DNA of 18,318 nucleotides from an uncultured Oscillospiraceae bacterium (GCA_910587285.1 CAJULM010000052.1:1-18318), one strand, 5' to 3'. Positions 5,258 to 13,583 are shown, counted from the first letter of the stretch. Numbers and translations: made by a program. The notes: generated by a model not told the origin, from the sequence alone.

Positions 5258-8071
5258 ATGAGCAAACAAGGAACCAACACGGCCCCCAAGCGTCCGGGAA
5301 AGCTGCCCCTGGTACTGATGAGCATACTCACGGTAGTAACCATCATCATCGGCATCGCGGCTACTGTCCTGATCCCTAAGAACTTTGACATGATCAACAG
5401 CTTTTTTGCCGCAGGTCCCTCCGGCGAAGATGTGGATGCCGCCCGTCAGGCCTCCGCCGACATGACACAGGAGGTGGAGTCTGAGGGAATCGTCCTGCTG
5501 GAGAACAAAAACGGCGCTCTGCCTCTGCAAAGCGGCATTGCCGTCAACCTGTTCGGCTACGGTTCCCGGGACACCGTATACGGCGGCTCTGGCTCCGGTT
5601 CCGGCGACAGCTCCAATAACGTCACCTTGGCCCAAGGTCTGACTAATGCGGGTTTTGACGTGAACCAGGAGCTGGTGGACTTCTACGACAGCCATTTCGT
5701 GGAGCGCACCGGCGTGGGCTTCACTGGAAACAATTTCGACATCAACGAAACTCCCCTCAGTGAATACTCCGACAGCCTGATCCAAAACGCCAAGGCCCAC
5801 TCCGACGTGGCAGTGTTCGTCATCTCCCGCTTGGGCGGTGAGGGCGGCGACCTGCCCATGGACATGACTCCCTCCCAGGGTGAGGCGGAGATCGGTTCCT
5901 CCGGACAGGCTATCAGCTTCAACATCCAGGGCGGCGACGCAGGCAAGCACTATCTGGAGCTCCAGGACGTAGAGATCGAAGTGCTGGACATGGTGAAGGA
6001 AAATTTCGGCACTGTTATCGTGCTGGTTAACTCCACCAACGCCATGGAACTGGGTTGGCTGGAGGACGCCGGCATTGACACCGCCCTGTGGATCGGCTGC
6101 CTGGGTTCCACCGGGGCCAACGCCGTGGGGGAGGTGCTGTCCGGCGCGGTGAACCCCTCCGGACGCACTGCAGATACCTTCGCATATGAGGTGGAATCCG
6201 CCCCCAGCTATTACAGCATCGGTGCTTATGACTATACCAATGTGGAGTATACCAATACCAACCCAATCAGCGGCGGCGGTGTCAACGCCGAGCCCGACAG
6301 CTACCACTATGTGGATTACATCGAGGGCATCTACGTGGGCTACCGCTATTATGAGACCGCCGCGGCGGATGGTTTCATCGACTACGGCAAAACAGTACAA
6401 TACCCCTTCGGCTATGGCCTGAGCTATACCAAATTCACCCAGGAGATTGCATCCTTTCATGACAGCGGCGATGACATCACCATGGAGGTGAATGTCACCA
6501 ACGCCGGTTCTGCGGCGGGCAAAACAGTGGTGCAGGTGTATTACACCCCGCCCTACACCCCCGGCGGCATTGAGAAAAGCCATGTGGTGCTGGCGGACTT
6601 CACCAAGACCGATATCCTGGAGCCCGGCATGAGCCAGACCGTCACCCTGTCCTTTGCCAAGGAGGACATGGCATCCTATGACTACTCCGGCGTCAAGGCC
6701 AAGGGCGGCGCCTACGTCCTGGAGGCAGGTGATTATGAGGTGAAGCTGATGGGCAACTCCCACGAGGTCATCGACAGCCGCTCTGTGAACATCCCTGCCG
6801 ACGTGATCTATAACGACGCCAACGACGGGGCCCGAGCCTCCGACCACACTGCCGCCGTCAACCTGTTTGACGAGGTCTCCTTCGGTGAGTGCGAAAGCTA
6901 CGTCTCCCGCGCCGACTGGGCAGGCACCTTCCCCACTCAGAGAGCTCCCGAAAACCGCGCAGCCAGTGACAGCGCCCTGGCTGTGCTGAACAACGCCACA
7001 GTTCCCAACAATGACGGCGATCCGGATATTGTCACCGCGAAGCACGGTTTGGCCATCGAGGACATGAAGGGCCTTGCCTATGACGATCCCCAATGGGATC
7101 AGCTGCTGGAGCAGATGTCCGTGGACGAGATGGTGAACCTGGTGTCCAACGGCGGCTGGACCACCCAGGCGGTGCCCTCCATCGGCAAGCTGAACTACGT
7201 GGAGGTGGACGGCCCCAACGGCATCAACAACATCATGGCTCACACCACTGGCAACCAGTACTGCGCCCAATCTGTGCTGGCCTGTTCCTGGAATACGGAG
7301 CTGGCCGTCCGTATGGGCGAAACCTTCGCCAAGGAGGCCATCGCCATGGATGTAGCCGCCCTGTACGCTCCGGCCATGAACATCCATCGCTCCCCCTTCT
7401 CTGGCCGCAACTATGAATATTATTCCGAGGACGGCCTCCACTCCGGCAAGATGGCTGCCGCCGAGACCCAGGGGATCCAGTCCCAAGGAGTGACCACCTA
7501 CTGCAAACACTTCGCTGTCAACGACCAGGAGACCAACCGGGACGCGGGCGGTCTGTTAACCTGGTTCAATGAACAGGCTATGCGGGAAATCTATTTGAAG
7601 GGCTTTGAGGTGGCCGTCAAAGAGGGCGGCACCCGGGGCATCATGTCCTCCTTCAACCGCCTGGGCGCGGTGAACGCCGCCGAGAGCCCCGAGCTGCTCA
7701 CCACTGTGCTCCGGGAGGAGTGGGGATTTGAGGGCACCGTTATCACCGACTGTATCCTCCAGCTCTCCTATATCAATATTGATCGGGCCATCCGGGCAGG
7801 CAACGACCTGATCCTCTCTCGCATGGGCATCCAGAGCCCCACCGGCGAGACCACCGGCACCGCCACCGGGCGGCAGGCTCTGCGGACCGCCTCCCACAAC
7901 ATCCTGTATGCCTCCGCCAATAGCGTGGGTCAGGAGGTGAGCTCCATCCCCGTAGCCTATCAGGTATACATCCCCGCGGGCATAGCCGTGGTGGGCCTGC
8001 TGGCCGCGTGCGCATGGTACTTCATCCGGCGGCGTCAGGCCATGAAGGCGTGGAAAGCCGCCAATCCCTGA
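5258..8071 (+). CDS. GH3 glycosidase with swapped domain order, two membrane helices
   Basis: This 937-residue glycoside hydrolase family 3 enzyme is probably a beta-glucosidase or related exo-glycosidase. A membrane helix lies at about residues 17-41. The alpha/beta sandwich usually found second in GH3 comes first (about 60-330) and carries RLGGEGGD with E195 as the likely acid/base. A fibronectin-III-like domain follows (about 385-510; FGYGLSYTKF precedes it). The TIM-barrel domain usually found first comes last (about 610-880), with EVDGPNG (D651), CKHFAVND (K750-H751) and VITDC, whose D831 is the expected nucleophile. A second helix (about 899-921) and a basic tail end the protein. The same swapped order is known from Ruminococcus albus and Butyrivibrio beta-glucosidases. 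AAGGAGG at 5244-5250 fixes the start. With Arg-Arg-Arg after the last helix, the enzyme is most likely outside, tethered at both ends. The specific sugar cannot be read from sequence. Confidence 0.93.
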   Translation: MSKQGTNTAPKRPGKLPLVLMSILTVVTIIIGIAATVLIPKNFDMINSFFAAGPSGEDVDAARQASADMTQEVESEGIVLLENKNGALPLQSGIAVNLFGYGSRDTVYGGSGSGSGDSSNNVTLAQGLTNAGFDVNQELVDFYDSHFVERTGVGFTGNNFDINETPLSEYSDSLIQNAKAHSDVAVFVISRLGGEGGDLPMDMTPSQGEAEIGSSGQAISFNIQGGDAGKHYLELQDVEIEVLDMVKENFGTVIVLVNSTNAMELGWLEDAGIDTALWIGCLGSTGANAVGEVLSGAVNPSGRTADTFAYEVESAPSYYSIGAYDYTNVEYTNTNPISGGGVNAEPDSYHYVDYIEGIYVGYRYYETAAADGFIDYGKTVQYPFGYGLSYTKFTQEIASFHDSGDDITMEVNVTNAGSAAGKTVVQVYYTPPYTPGGIEKSHVVLADFTKTDILEPGMSQTVTLSFAKEDMASYDYSGVKAKGGAYVLEAGDYEVKLMGNSHEVIDSRSVNIPADVIYNDANDGARASDHTAAVNLFDEVSFGECESYVSRADWAGTFPTQRAPENRAASDSALAVLNNATVPNNDGDPDIVTAKHGLAIEDMKGLAYDDPQWDQLLEQMSVDEMVNLVSNGGWTTQAVPSIGKLNYVEVDGPNGINNIMAHTTGNQYCAQSVLACSWNTELAVRMGETFAKEAIAMDVAALYAPAMNIHRSPFSGRNYEYYSEDGLHSGKMAAAETQGIQSQGVTTYCKHFAVNDQETNRDAGGLLTWFNEQAMREIYLKGFEVAVKEGGTRGIMSSFNRLGAVNAAESPELLTTVLREEWGFEGTVITDCILQLSYINIDRAIRAGNDLILSRMGIQSPTGETTGTATGRQALRTASHNILYASANSVGQEVSSIPVAYQVYIPAGIAVVGLLAACAWYFIRRRQAMKAWKAANP

Positions 8072-8093
8072 TTTGCGTTCTCCTCATTCACTT

Positions 8094-8136
8094 GGGAGCC
8101 GTTCCGCCAGCCATGGTGGGCGGCTCCCGCCTTTTT
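8094..8136 (+). terminator. Rho-independent terminator after the GH3 gene
   Basis: GGGAGCCG (8094-8101) pairs with CGGCTCCC (8121-8128), with further GC pairs inside, followed by GCCTTTTTG. Confidence 0.8.
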
Positions 8137-8137
8137 G

Positions 8138-8184
8138 TTGAAAAATCCCTCCCTCTGTGCTATGCTCTTTTCACAGAGGGAGGG
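8138..8184 (+). promoter_or_regulatory. Promoter overlapped by a 13-bp dyad, upstream of the LytTR regulator
   Basis: The promoter has a -35 TTGAAA at 8138-8143, a 17-nt spacer and an extended -10 TGC-TATGCT ending at 8166. A perfect inverted repeat, CCCTCCCTCTGTG at 8147-8159 and CACAGAGGGAGGG at 8172-8184, places its left arm in the spacer and its right arm at and after the predicted start (about 8172). The right arm also holds part of the Shine-Dalgarno. It could be an operator. In read-through RNA from the GH3 gene it would be a hairpin hiding the ribosome site. Confidence 0.6.
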
Positions 8185-8192
8185 GAGCGAAC

Positions 8193-8906
8193 ATGGTGCT
8201 GAAGCTGGCCATCGCGGAGGACGACCCGAAATGCGCGGAGGACCTGCGCTCCTTTGTGGAGCGATACTGCCGGGAGCACGGACTGGAGCTGCGGCTTCAG
8301 GTGTTCCCTGACGGCATGGAGCTGGTGGAAAATTACCGTCCGGTGTGGGACGTGCTGCTGCTGGACATTGAGATGCCTCACCTGGATGGGATGAAGGCGG
8401 CGGAGCGAATCCGACGGGCAGACCCGGCGGTACTCATCATCTTCATCACCTACATGGGGAAATACGCCATCCGGGGCTATGAGGTCAGCGCCCTGGACTT
8501 CGTGCTCAAGCCGGTGAACTATTCAAAGCTGGCCATGCGCCTGCGCCACGTGGAGGAGATCATCCGACGCCGGGAGGAACGTTTCCTGCTGGTGTCGGAA
8601 AACGGGGCGCTGTTCCGGGTACTTACGGCGGACATCCGCTATATCGAGGTGGCAAACCGTCACATTTACGTCCACACGGCGGACCGGGTTTATATCACCA
8701 ACGGAGCGCTGTCCAAACTGGAACAGACGCTGGAGGGCCAGCCCTTTGGCCGATGCAGCCACAGCCATATGGTGAACCTGCGCCATGTGACCAGCGTTCA
8801 GCGGGACACAGTACTACTGGAGGGAGAGGCGGTTCCTTTGAGCCGTTCCAGGCAGAAAAGCTTTATGCAGGCGCTGTCCGACTACATGGGAGGGGGGTAC
8901 CGATGA
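8193..8906 (+). CDS. LytTR-family response regulator
   Basis: The product is 237 residues. The receiver domain (about 3-120) has E9/D10/D11, phosphoacceptor D58 in LLLDIEMP and K in the LKPVNY motif. The C-terminal LytTR DNA-binding domain (about 130-232) shows the family's late signature PLSRSRQKSFMQAL and the RHVTSV strand. The ATG at 8193 follows GGAGGGGAG; an in-frame ATG 36 nt upstream lacks a ribosome site and lies upstream of the predicted transcript start. The stop overlaps the kinase start in an ATGA, so the two are co-translated. Regulators of this class (AgrA, VirR, ComE type) usually control surface, peptide or sugar functions. Adjacency to the GH3 gene hints at a functional link, but the intervening terminator and separate promoter leave that open. 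Confidence 0.9.
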   Translation: MVLKLAIAEDDPKCAEDLRSFVERYCREHGLELRLQVFPDGMELVENYRPVWDVLLLDIEMPHLDGMKAAERIRRADPAVLIIFITYMGKYAIRGYEVSALDFVLKPVNYSKLAMRLRHVEEIIRRREERFLLVSENGALFRVLTADIRYIEVANRHIYVHTADRVYITNGALSKLEQTLEGQPFGRCSHSHMVNLRHVTSVQRDTVLLEGEAVPLSRSRQKSFMQALSDYMGGGYR

Positions 8907-10204
8907 TGAATTGGGTTTCCGCCCTTCAGGCCATGACCCTGCCCGCGGAGGTGCTGGCCGCCGTGTCCCTGTTCTGCCTGCCCCTGCGGCGCAGGGGCAG
9001 CGCTGCCCTCTGGCCGGTTTGGTTTATCCTGTGCGTCGCGTTGTTCTGGGGGGGATTTTCCCTGCTGGCGCCCTGGCTCGGCCTGCGTATCGCTATGGTG
9101 CTGACTTATTCGCTCTGCTCCTATCTGTGCGGGCTTCTCTACGCCCAGCTGTGCTGCAAAATCACTGTGTTCGAGGCAATGTACTGCGCGTCCAGCGCCT
9201 ATCTGACCCAACACCTGGCCTACTGCCTGTTCACCCTGATGGTCCCCAGCTCTGCGGGGCGGCTGAACTTTCTCCCCGGTGGGCTGTACTTCCTGGTCTA
9301 CGGCTTGACGTACCTGGCCTCCTACCGGCTGTTTGCCCGCCGACTGCCCACCCATGGCCGGTATGATCTGCGGGTGACCCACTCCATCGGAATGACGGCG
9401 GGGGCGCTGCTGGTAGCCCTGGTGTTCAGCGCCTTTGCCCAGCAGCTCCAGCCGGAAAACGAGTTTTTCTACCGCGTCTCCCTGCTGTACGCCGTCGCTT
9501 TCTGCGTGTACGCCCTGTGGGCCCAGCTATCCCAGCAAAAGCGACTGACTCTTCGGCACGACTTAGATATGCAGCAGCAGCTCTGGACGCGGCAGAGGGC
9601 TCAGTATGAGACCGCTATGCAGAATGCGGATGTGATCAATCAAAAGTGCCACGACCTGAAACATCAGATTGCCGCGCTCAAGCTTATCTCTGATGAGACC
9701 CAGCGAGACAGCTCTATCCGCTCTTTGGAGCGGTCGGTGATGATCTATGACGCCATCATGGAAAGCGGCAACAAAATACTGGACGCAGTGCTGACGGAAA
9801 AAAGCCTGCTGTGTGAGGCAAAGGGCATTGAATTGACCTGCATGGCCGACGGGAGCTGCTTGGACTCCATAGATGCCATGGACTTGTATACTATGGTGGG
9901 AAACATTTTGGACAACGCCATAGAGAGCGCCGCCAAACTCCCCGATTTGGAGCAGCGCACCATATCTTTTATGACCTTTTCACGTGCGGGCCTGATATTT
10001 TTGCAGGTGGAAAACTATTATCAGGGTGAGCTTCAATTTGACGGAGATCTTCCCCGGACCAGTAAGCCGAACACGGACTATCATGGTTTTGGCTTGAAAA
10101 GCATCCAAAACATTGCGGAAAAATATGGCGGCTTCTTAACCGTGCAGGCAGAGAATCAAATCTTTTTGCTGCGGGTGACTCTCCCAGAAACAGGAAACAC
10201 ATAG
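8903..10204 (+). CDS. GHKL-type membrane sensor kinase (AgrC-like class)
   Basis: This 433-residue kinase is the partner of the LytTR regulator. The N-terminal half (about residues 5-215) holds about six hydrophobic helices with short loops. The cytoplasmic part has the HPK10-type phosphorylation motif CHDLKHQI with H250, an N box DNAIESA and a glycine box HGFGLKSIQNIAEKYGG. No periplasmic-type sensor domain exists, so the signal is probably sensed in or at the membrane, as in AgrC-like proteins. The ATG at 8903 overlaps the regulator's stop and is preceded by GGGAGGGGGG; a second ATG at 8906 is equally possible. A longer in-frame extension upstream exists only as a by-product of the regulator's coding sequence. 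Confidence 0.88.
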   Translation: MMNWVSALQAMTLPAEVLAAVSLFCLPLRRRGSAALWPVWFILCVALFWGGFSLLAPWLGLRIAMVLTYSLCSYLCGLLYAQLCCKITVFEAMYCASSAYLTQHLAYCLFTLMVPSSAGRLNFLPGGLYFLVYGLTYLASYRLFARRLPTHGRYDLRVTHSIGMTAGALLVALVFSAFAQQLQPENEFFYRVSLLYAVAFCVYALWAQLSQQKRLTLRHDLDMQQQLWTRQRAQYETAMQNADVINQKCHDLKHQIAALKLISDETQRDSSIRSLERSVMIYDAIMESGNKILDAVLTEKSLLCEAKGIELTCMADGSCLDSIDAMDLYTMVGNILDNAIESAAKLPDLEQRTISFMTFSRAGLIFLQVENYYQGELQFDGDLPRTSKPNTDYHGFGLKSIQNIAEKYGGFLTVQAENQIFLLRVTLPETGNT

Positions 10205-10211
10205 CAGCTGC

Positions 10212-10251
10212 AAGCGTTTTTTGGATTAGAAGGCTGTGTTGGCGCTTTTTT
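10212..10251 (+). terminator. Weak terminator after the GHKL kinase gene
   Basis: AAGCG (10212-10216) can pair with CGCTT (10243-10247), followed by a T-run to 10251. The stem is short and the loop long, so this is a modest candidate. Confidence 0.35.
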
Positions 10252-10259
10252 GTTATCAA

Positions 10260-10694
10260 GGTCAATCAGATAAAACAGCCAACCCCGCCCCTTGCCTCGT
10301 TGAGGATGATGGATGGATTCCGTGCCTTTGGGCTGTAGGGGGTATCGGTCAGATCAACCACTAAGCGTTTCCCTTCCTGCATACCCCTGAGGGCAATGAG
10401 TTAGCTGGTGGTGGTGAAATACTCCCTGTCCATAATGGTCACCACCAGCTTGCTCTGGCCAAGTGCATCGAGGCGGCCTTTCATGAGTTGTCCACAGCAC
10501 TTGGCGGGGTCGATGAGCACATCTGAATATTGCTGAAGCTGATCCACTGGCGTCAGTATCGGTTTTGCGTCTCGGTCAAAGGCCAGGAGATAGGCAGACG
10601 AGCGTTCCTCCAAACCGGGCACATATATCGTGTTGCGCCAGTTGTCGGAGCAGGCAGTCAAAAACAGGTAGAGCTGCTGGTATTCAAAGATCAT
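10260..10694 (-). pseudogene. Degenerate gene fragment of unknown family
   Basis: On the minus strand a reading frame begins MIFEYQQLYLFLTACSDNWR near 10694 and runs to a TAA at 10401-10403. The same frame then stays open for another 40-odd codons with protein-like composition (GMQEGKRLVVDLTD, then PSIILNEARGGVGCFI) to a stop near 10268. Continuity across the TAA suggests one gene broken by a nonsense mutation. No ribosome site precedes the ATG, and the frame stays open upstream of it, so the 5' end is probably lost too. I do not recognise the family. It lies beside an equally decayed nuclease gene, which marks this as an old insertion zone. Confidence 0.45.
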
Positions 10695-10714
10695 ATTGAT
10701 AGACCTCGGCTGAG

Positions 10715-11245
10715 ATGAAGTATACGGTGAAGGACAGCGTGTTCTCGTTCATTTTCAAGCAGCCGGAGATTCTGCGGCTGTCCGATATGTACGACGGCCC
10801 CGGCAGCGCGGAGGTGGAGATCAAGGTCCTGCGGAACATGGGGAGCGGTAACATCGTAGACCAGTATATCCGATTCTGCGAGATATCCGACGCCCAACGG
10901 ACGTAGTACGGCTATACCATGAAAGCAGCGGAGGAAACGCTGCGGATCTGTGTGGAGGAAAACATTTTGATGCCGTTCCTGGCATCGCGTCAGAAGGAGG
11001 TGCGGGACATTATGGTGACCCTGTTCGATCAAGAGCGCGTGACGGAAATCCACGAGTACAACTTGGTTCGGGACGCCAGGCAGGAGGGCCACAGCGCGGG
11101 CCGCGAGGAGGGCATCCGCGCCATGGTGCTTACCCTGAAGGAGTTTACGGCGGACAAAGCGGCCATTGTCCAGAAGTTGGTAAAACAATTTGAGCTGCTG
11201 CCGCAGACCGCCGAGGAAAAGGTGGAACGGTACTGGAACTCGTGA
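10715..11245 (+). pseudogene. Rpn-family (PD-(D/E)XK) nuclease/transposase pseudogene
   Basis: The start (MKYTVKDSVFSFIFKQ) matches the beginning of Rpn/YhgA-like recombination-promoting nucleases. It jumps at once to a segment normally found after the catalytic core (PEILRLSDMYDGP). The later part (QYIRFCEISD, then MKAAEETLRICVEENI, then ASRQKEVRDIMVTLFDQE) is the usual helical C-terminal region. The PD-(D/E)XK catalytic block of roughly 100 residues is missing. A TAG at 10904-10906 interrupts the frame, which continues in the same phase as YGYTMKAAEE. The remaining 177 codons compare with about 300 in the family. It carries both a deletion and a nonsense mutation, and no ribosome site is visible. 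It is surely inactive as a nuclease. Confidence 0.8.
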
Positions 11246-11267
11246 CCGCACACGACCGACTAATTTT

Positions 11268-11300
11268 GACGGGCGCCCCATCATGGGGCGCCCGTCTCTG
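11268..11300 (+). terminator. GC-rich hairpin after the nuclease pseudogene
   Basis: GACGGGCGCCCCA (11268-11280) pairs perfectly with TGGGGCGCCCGTC (11284-11296) around TCA, followed by TCTGTT. It is a likely intrinsic terminator, though the T-tract is short. Confidence 0.6.
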
Positions 11301-11628
11301 TTATCCGGGGCCAATTTACGCCCAGGAAAAAATGATAGGAAGAAATAGGAGGGACTGGCTTCAAAAGCAGTCCCTCCAAATGATTTTACTTCCCATAATG
11401 ATTGCCACACATTATTCCTCTAAAAGTCTTTATTCAACATAGCTTATACATCAAAATTCCAAAAGCCCAGGGTCCAGCCTATAATAAATTGAAAGAGGGG
11501 GTCCAGAAAGAACTCACCAGCCAGCAGACACATAGACTGTTCCGAGGGCCGCGCTGGTAAGGAGCCATTCCTGCTGTTGTACCAGCACATTCCTGGCGCG
11601 CGCCCCCATTTAGAAAGGAGATTGTTTT
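11301..11628. other. Non-coding stretch before the collagen-like cluster
   Basis: No credible gene is seen. A hairpin lies at 11348-11377 (GGAGGGACT against AGTCCCTCC, plus GCTT/AAGC inside). The promoter for the collagen-like genes should lie here. A sigma-K-like -10 (CATAGCTTA, 11438-11446) and a TATAAT (11480-11485) are present, but neither has a convincing -35. The last 44 nt resemble the leader at 13584-13628. Confidence 0.4.
11585..11628 (+). repeat. Leader repeat, copy 1 (before first collagen-like gene)
   Basis: GCACATTCCTGG is followed by a palindromic core GGCGCGCGCC (11595-11604), then a TTAGAAAGGAG ribosome site. The same arrangement appears at 13584-13628. Similarity continues into the coding sequence, so both leader and gene were duplicated together. 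Confidence 0.65.
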
Positions 11629-12576
11629 ATGTCTCTGCCCAGTTTTCCCAACGTTGACCCGCCCATCCAGCGGGAAGACGCAGTCAATCAGATTCTCTCC
11701 TCCATCGCCATGGAGGAACTCGGCCTGAGTCACATCCTCAACGCTGAGGGTGAGAAGCTGCAATATATCCTCGGCACCCTGCCCGGCCTCAGCGGCCCTG
11801 CCGCTACCGTGGAAGATGTGCTGTCCGCTAACGAGAGCGTCCGGAACCTGCTGAAAGCCGCTGTGCAAAACCAGCTCTTCCTGAAGGCCAAAATGCAAGG
11901 GGCGCTGGAGGCATCTCCCATGCAGGGGCCCGCCGGCCCCACCGGCTCCGCCGGTGCTGCCGGAGCCACCGGAGCCACTGGCGCTGCCGGAGCCACCGGA
12001 GCCACCGGATCTGTTGGAGCCACTGGCGCCACCGGCCCTGCCGGCCCCACCGGCCCCACCGGTCCCACCGGCCCCACCGGCGCGACAGGGCCCGCAGGCC
12101 CTACCGGACCGGATCTGTTTGGCCCGGACGGTTCCACGGGACCCACCGGCCCTGCGGGACCCACCGGTCCTGTGATCATTGACTTTGCCTATGCCGCCAA
12201 CACCGGCGCAGCCGTGATCCCTATGGACGGCCTGGTGCCTCTGCCGAACGACCAGGTGAAGGCCAAGGACATCACCGTCAGCCCCGACAGCACCAAGTTC
12301 ACCGTGAAGACCGGCGGAGTCTATCAGGTTGGGTATGTCGTCAATACCGACAAGGCCCTGACCGCCGGTGCCCGGCTGCTGGTCAACGGCACGCCCAGGG
12401 AAGCGTCCGCCGCAGGGGGGATCGCAGCATTGTCCCTGAGCCGGCTTTCCAACGAGGTCCTGCTGCGTTTGAGCGATAACGACGAAATTTCCTTGCAGAT
12501 CTTCAATAATCCGATTGGTACGGCGCTGCTGCCTGCTCCCGTGGGGGCGTCCCTGAGAATCGTCCGGTTGAGTTAA
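11629..12576 (+). CDS. Collagen-like, BclA-type surface protein 1
   Basis: The product is 315 residues in three parts. The N-terminal domain (1-99) contains the conserved segment LSHILNAEGEKLQYILGTLPG, which recurs in all three paralogues. The collagen-like region (100-182) has 21 Gly-X-Y triplets, a two-residue break (LF), then six more triplets; Pro is common at X and Thr at Y. The C-terminal domain (183-315) resembles the jelly-roll domain of BclA (AYAANTGAAV, VPLPNDQ, TKFTVKTGGVYQVGYVVN, and GASLRIVRL at the end). No signal peptide is present, as expected for exosporium proteins made in the mother cell. GAAAGGAG lies just before the ATG. It likely forms trimeric filaments, glycosylated on Thr, on the spore surface; that role is inferred from family. 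Thirteen nt separate it from the next gene, whose ribosome site overlaps its stop. Confidence 0.85.
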   Translation: MSLPSFPNVDPPIQREDAVNQILSSIAMEELGLSHILNAEGEKLQYILGTLPGLSGPAATVEDVLSANESVRNLLKAAVQNQLFLKAKMQGALEASPMQGPAGPTGSAGAAGATGATGAAGATGATGSVGATGATGPAGPTGPTGPTGPTGATGPAGPTGPDLFGPDGSTGPTGPAGPTGPVIIDFAYAANTGAAVIPMDGLVPLPNDQVKAKDITVSPDSTKFTVKTGGVYQVGYVVNTDKALTAGARLLVNGTPREASAAGGIAALSLSRLSNEVLLRLSDNDEISLQIFNNPIGTALLPAPVGASLRIVRLS

Positions 12577-12589
12577 GGAGGAACGCTTT

Positions 12590-13576
12590 ATGTCAATGCC
12601 CACATTTCCCAAAAACGATCCTCCTCTGAGCCGCGAGGGAAGTCTTAACGAAATTATCGCTTCCATCGCCACCGAGGAGTTGAGCTTGAGCCACATTCTC
12701 AACGCCGAGGGTGAAAAGCTGCAGTACGTCCTGGGGACCCTGCCCGGTCTGGATGAGGCGGCCTCGTTGGACGAGGTGCTCCGGATCAACCAGAGCGTAA
12801 AGGACACACTGTCCGGCATCATAGAGCAGCAGATGATGCTATCTGCCAAGCTGGGCGCGGCCTTGAAGGCCCCCACCGTTCCCGGCCCCGCCGGCCCTGC
12901 CGGCCCTGCTGGTCCCACCGGCCCTGCCGGAGCTGCCGGGGCTACCGGAGCGGATGGCCCTGCCGGAGCTGCCGGAGCTGCTGGGGCCACCGGAGCGGAT
13001 GGCCCCACTGGACCTGCCGGGGCTACGGGCGCCGCCGGACCCACCGGGGCCGCAGGTCCGCGGGGTGTCACCGCAGAAGGCGTGGCCCGCAATGGTGCTA
13101 CCGGGCCCACCGGAGCCGCTGGACCCACCGGGGCCACCGGCCCTAACCCCACATCTGCCGCAGCCTTCGCCGCCAACACCCAAGGGCCTGACCTCAACGT
13201 GCCGTCCTATTCCGGTGTTGCGATCCCTCTGCCGGATGGCCAGGTCATGTCCGCAGATATTACTGCCAACCCGGAGAACACCGTGTTTCAGGTGAATAAA
13301 AAAGGCGTCTATCTGCTCTCTTACCGCGTGAATCTCACCAAGCCCGCGCAGGTAGGGACCAAGCTGCTCATAGACGGGATGGCGCGATACACTACTACGG
13401 TTATCCCCGCGGCTCCTACTGCCAGCTTTGAGAATCAGTATGTGTATCTTATGAACGCCGGTCAGACGCTCCGGCTCCAGCTGTGCGCGGCCCCCCTCGC
13501 CGGAATTTCTCCAAAGGCTCAAACTGTCACCCTGGCGGGTGCTTCTCTGAGTATCATCCTGCTGGAAGAGAGGTAA
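12590..13576 (+). CDS. Collagen-like, BclA-type surface protein 2
   Basis: The product is 328 residues and is the most divergent of the three. The N-terminal domain (1-98) keeps LSHILNAEGEKLQYVLGTLPG but differs elsewhere (FPKNDPPLSREGSLNEII). The collagen-like region (99-186) has 21 triplets, a seven-residue break (AEGVARN), then six triplets; it is richer in GAA and GAT than its neighbours and holds two GAD triplets. The C-terminal domain (187-328) is BclA-like (AFAANTQG, IPLPDGQVMSADI, VNKKGVYLLSYRVN). TAAGGAGG, overlapping the stop of gene 1, lies 8 nt before its ATG, so genes 1 and 2 are probably one transcript and coupled. It lacks the leader repeat found before genes 1 and 3, which suggests a different duplication history. 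Similar but distinct C-terminal domains could allow mixed or separate trimers. Confidence 0.85.
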   Translation: MSMPTFPKNDPPLSREGSLNEIIASIATEELSLSHILNAEGEKLQYVLGTLPGLDEAASLDEVLRINQSVKDTLSGIIEQQMMLSAKLGAALKAPTVPGPAGPAGPAGPTGPAGAAGATGADGPAGAAGAAGATGADGPTGPAGATGAAGPTGAAGPRGVTAEGVARNGATGPTGAAGPTGATGPNPTSAAAFAANTQGPDLNVPSYSGVAIPLPDGQVMSADITANPENTVFQVNKKGVYLLSYRVNLTKPAQVGTKLLIDGMARYTTTVIPAAPTASFENQYVYLMNAGQTLRLQLCAAPLAGISPKAQTVTLAGASLSIILLEER

Positions 13577-13583
13577 TGAAGGG

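Noticed and set aside
5222..7510. A 762-codon minus-strand reading frame
   Set aside because: It lies wholly antisense to the GH3 gene, is a by-product of GC-rich codons, has no ribosome site and is rich in Gly, Val and His without domain pattern.
10691..11410. A 239-codon minus-strand frame
   Set aside because: It is antisense to the Rpn pseudogene, crosses the terminator hairpin at 11268-11296, and has no recognisable protein pattern.
11438..11485. Sigma-K-like -10 (CATAGCTTA) and TATAAT ahead of the collagen-like cluster
   Set aside because: No AC or TTGACA-type -35 at proper spacing was found, so neither is claimed as a promoter even though mother-cell expression is expected.
11479..13197. 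A 572-codon minus-strand frame, with related frames at 12839-13687 and 13688-14212, that look collagen-like
   Set aside because: The Gly-Pro-Val and Ala-Pro-Val runs are the reverse complement of the GPT/GAT repeats on the plus strand, which have ribosome sites and flanking domains.
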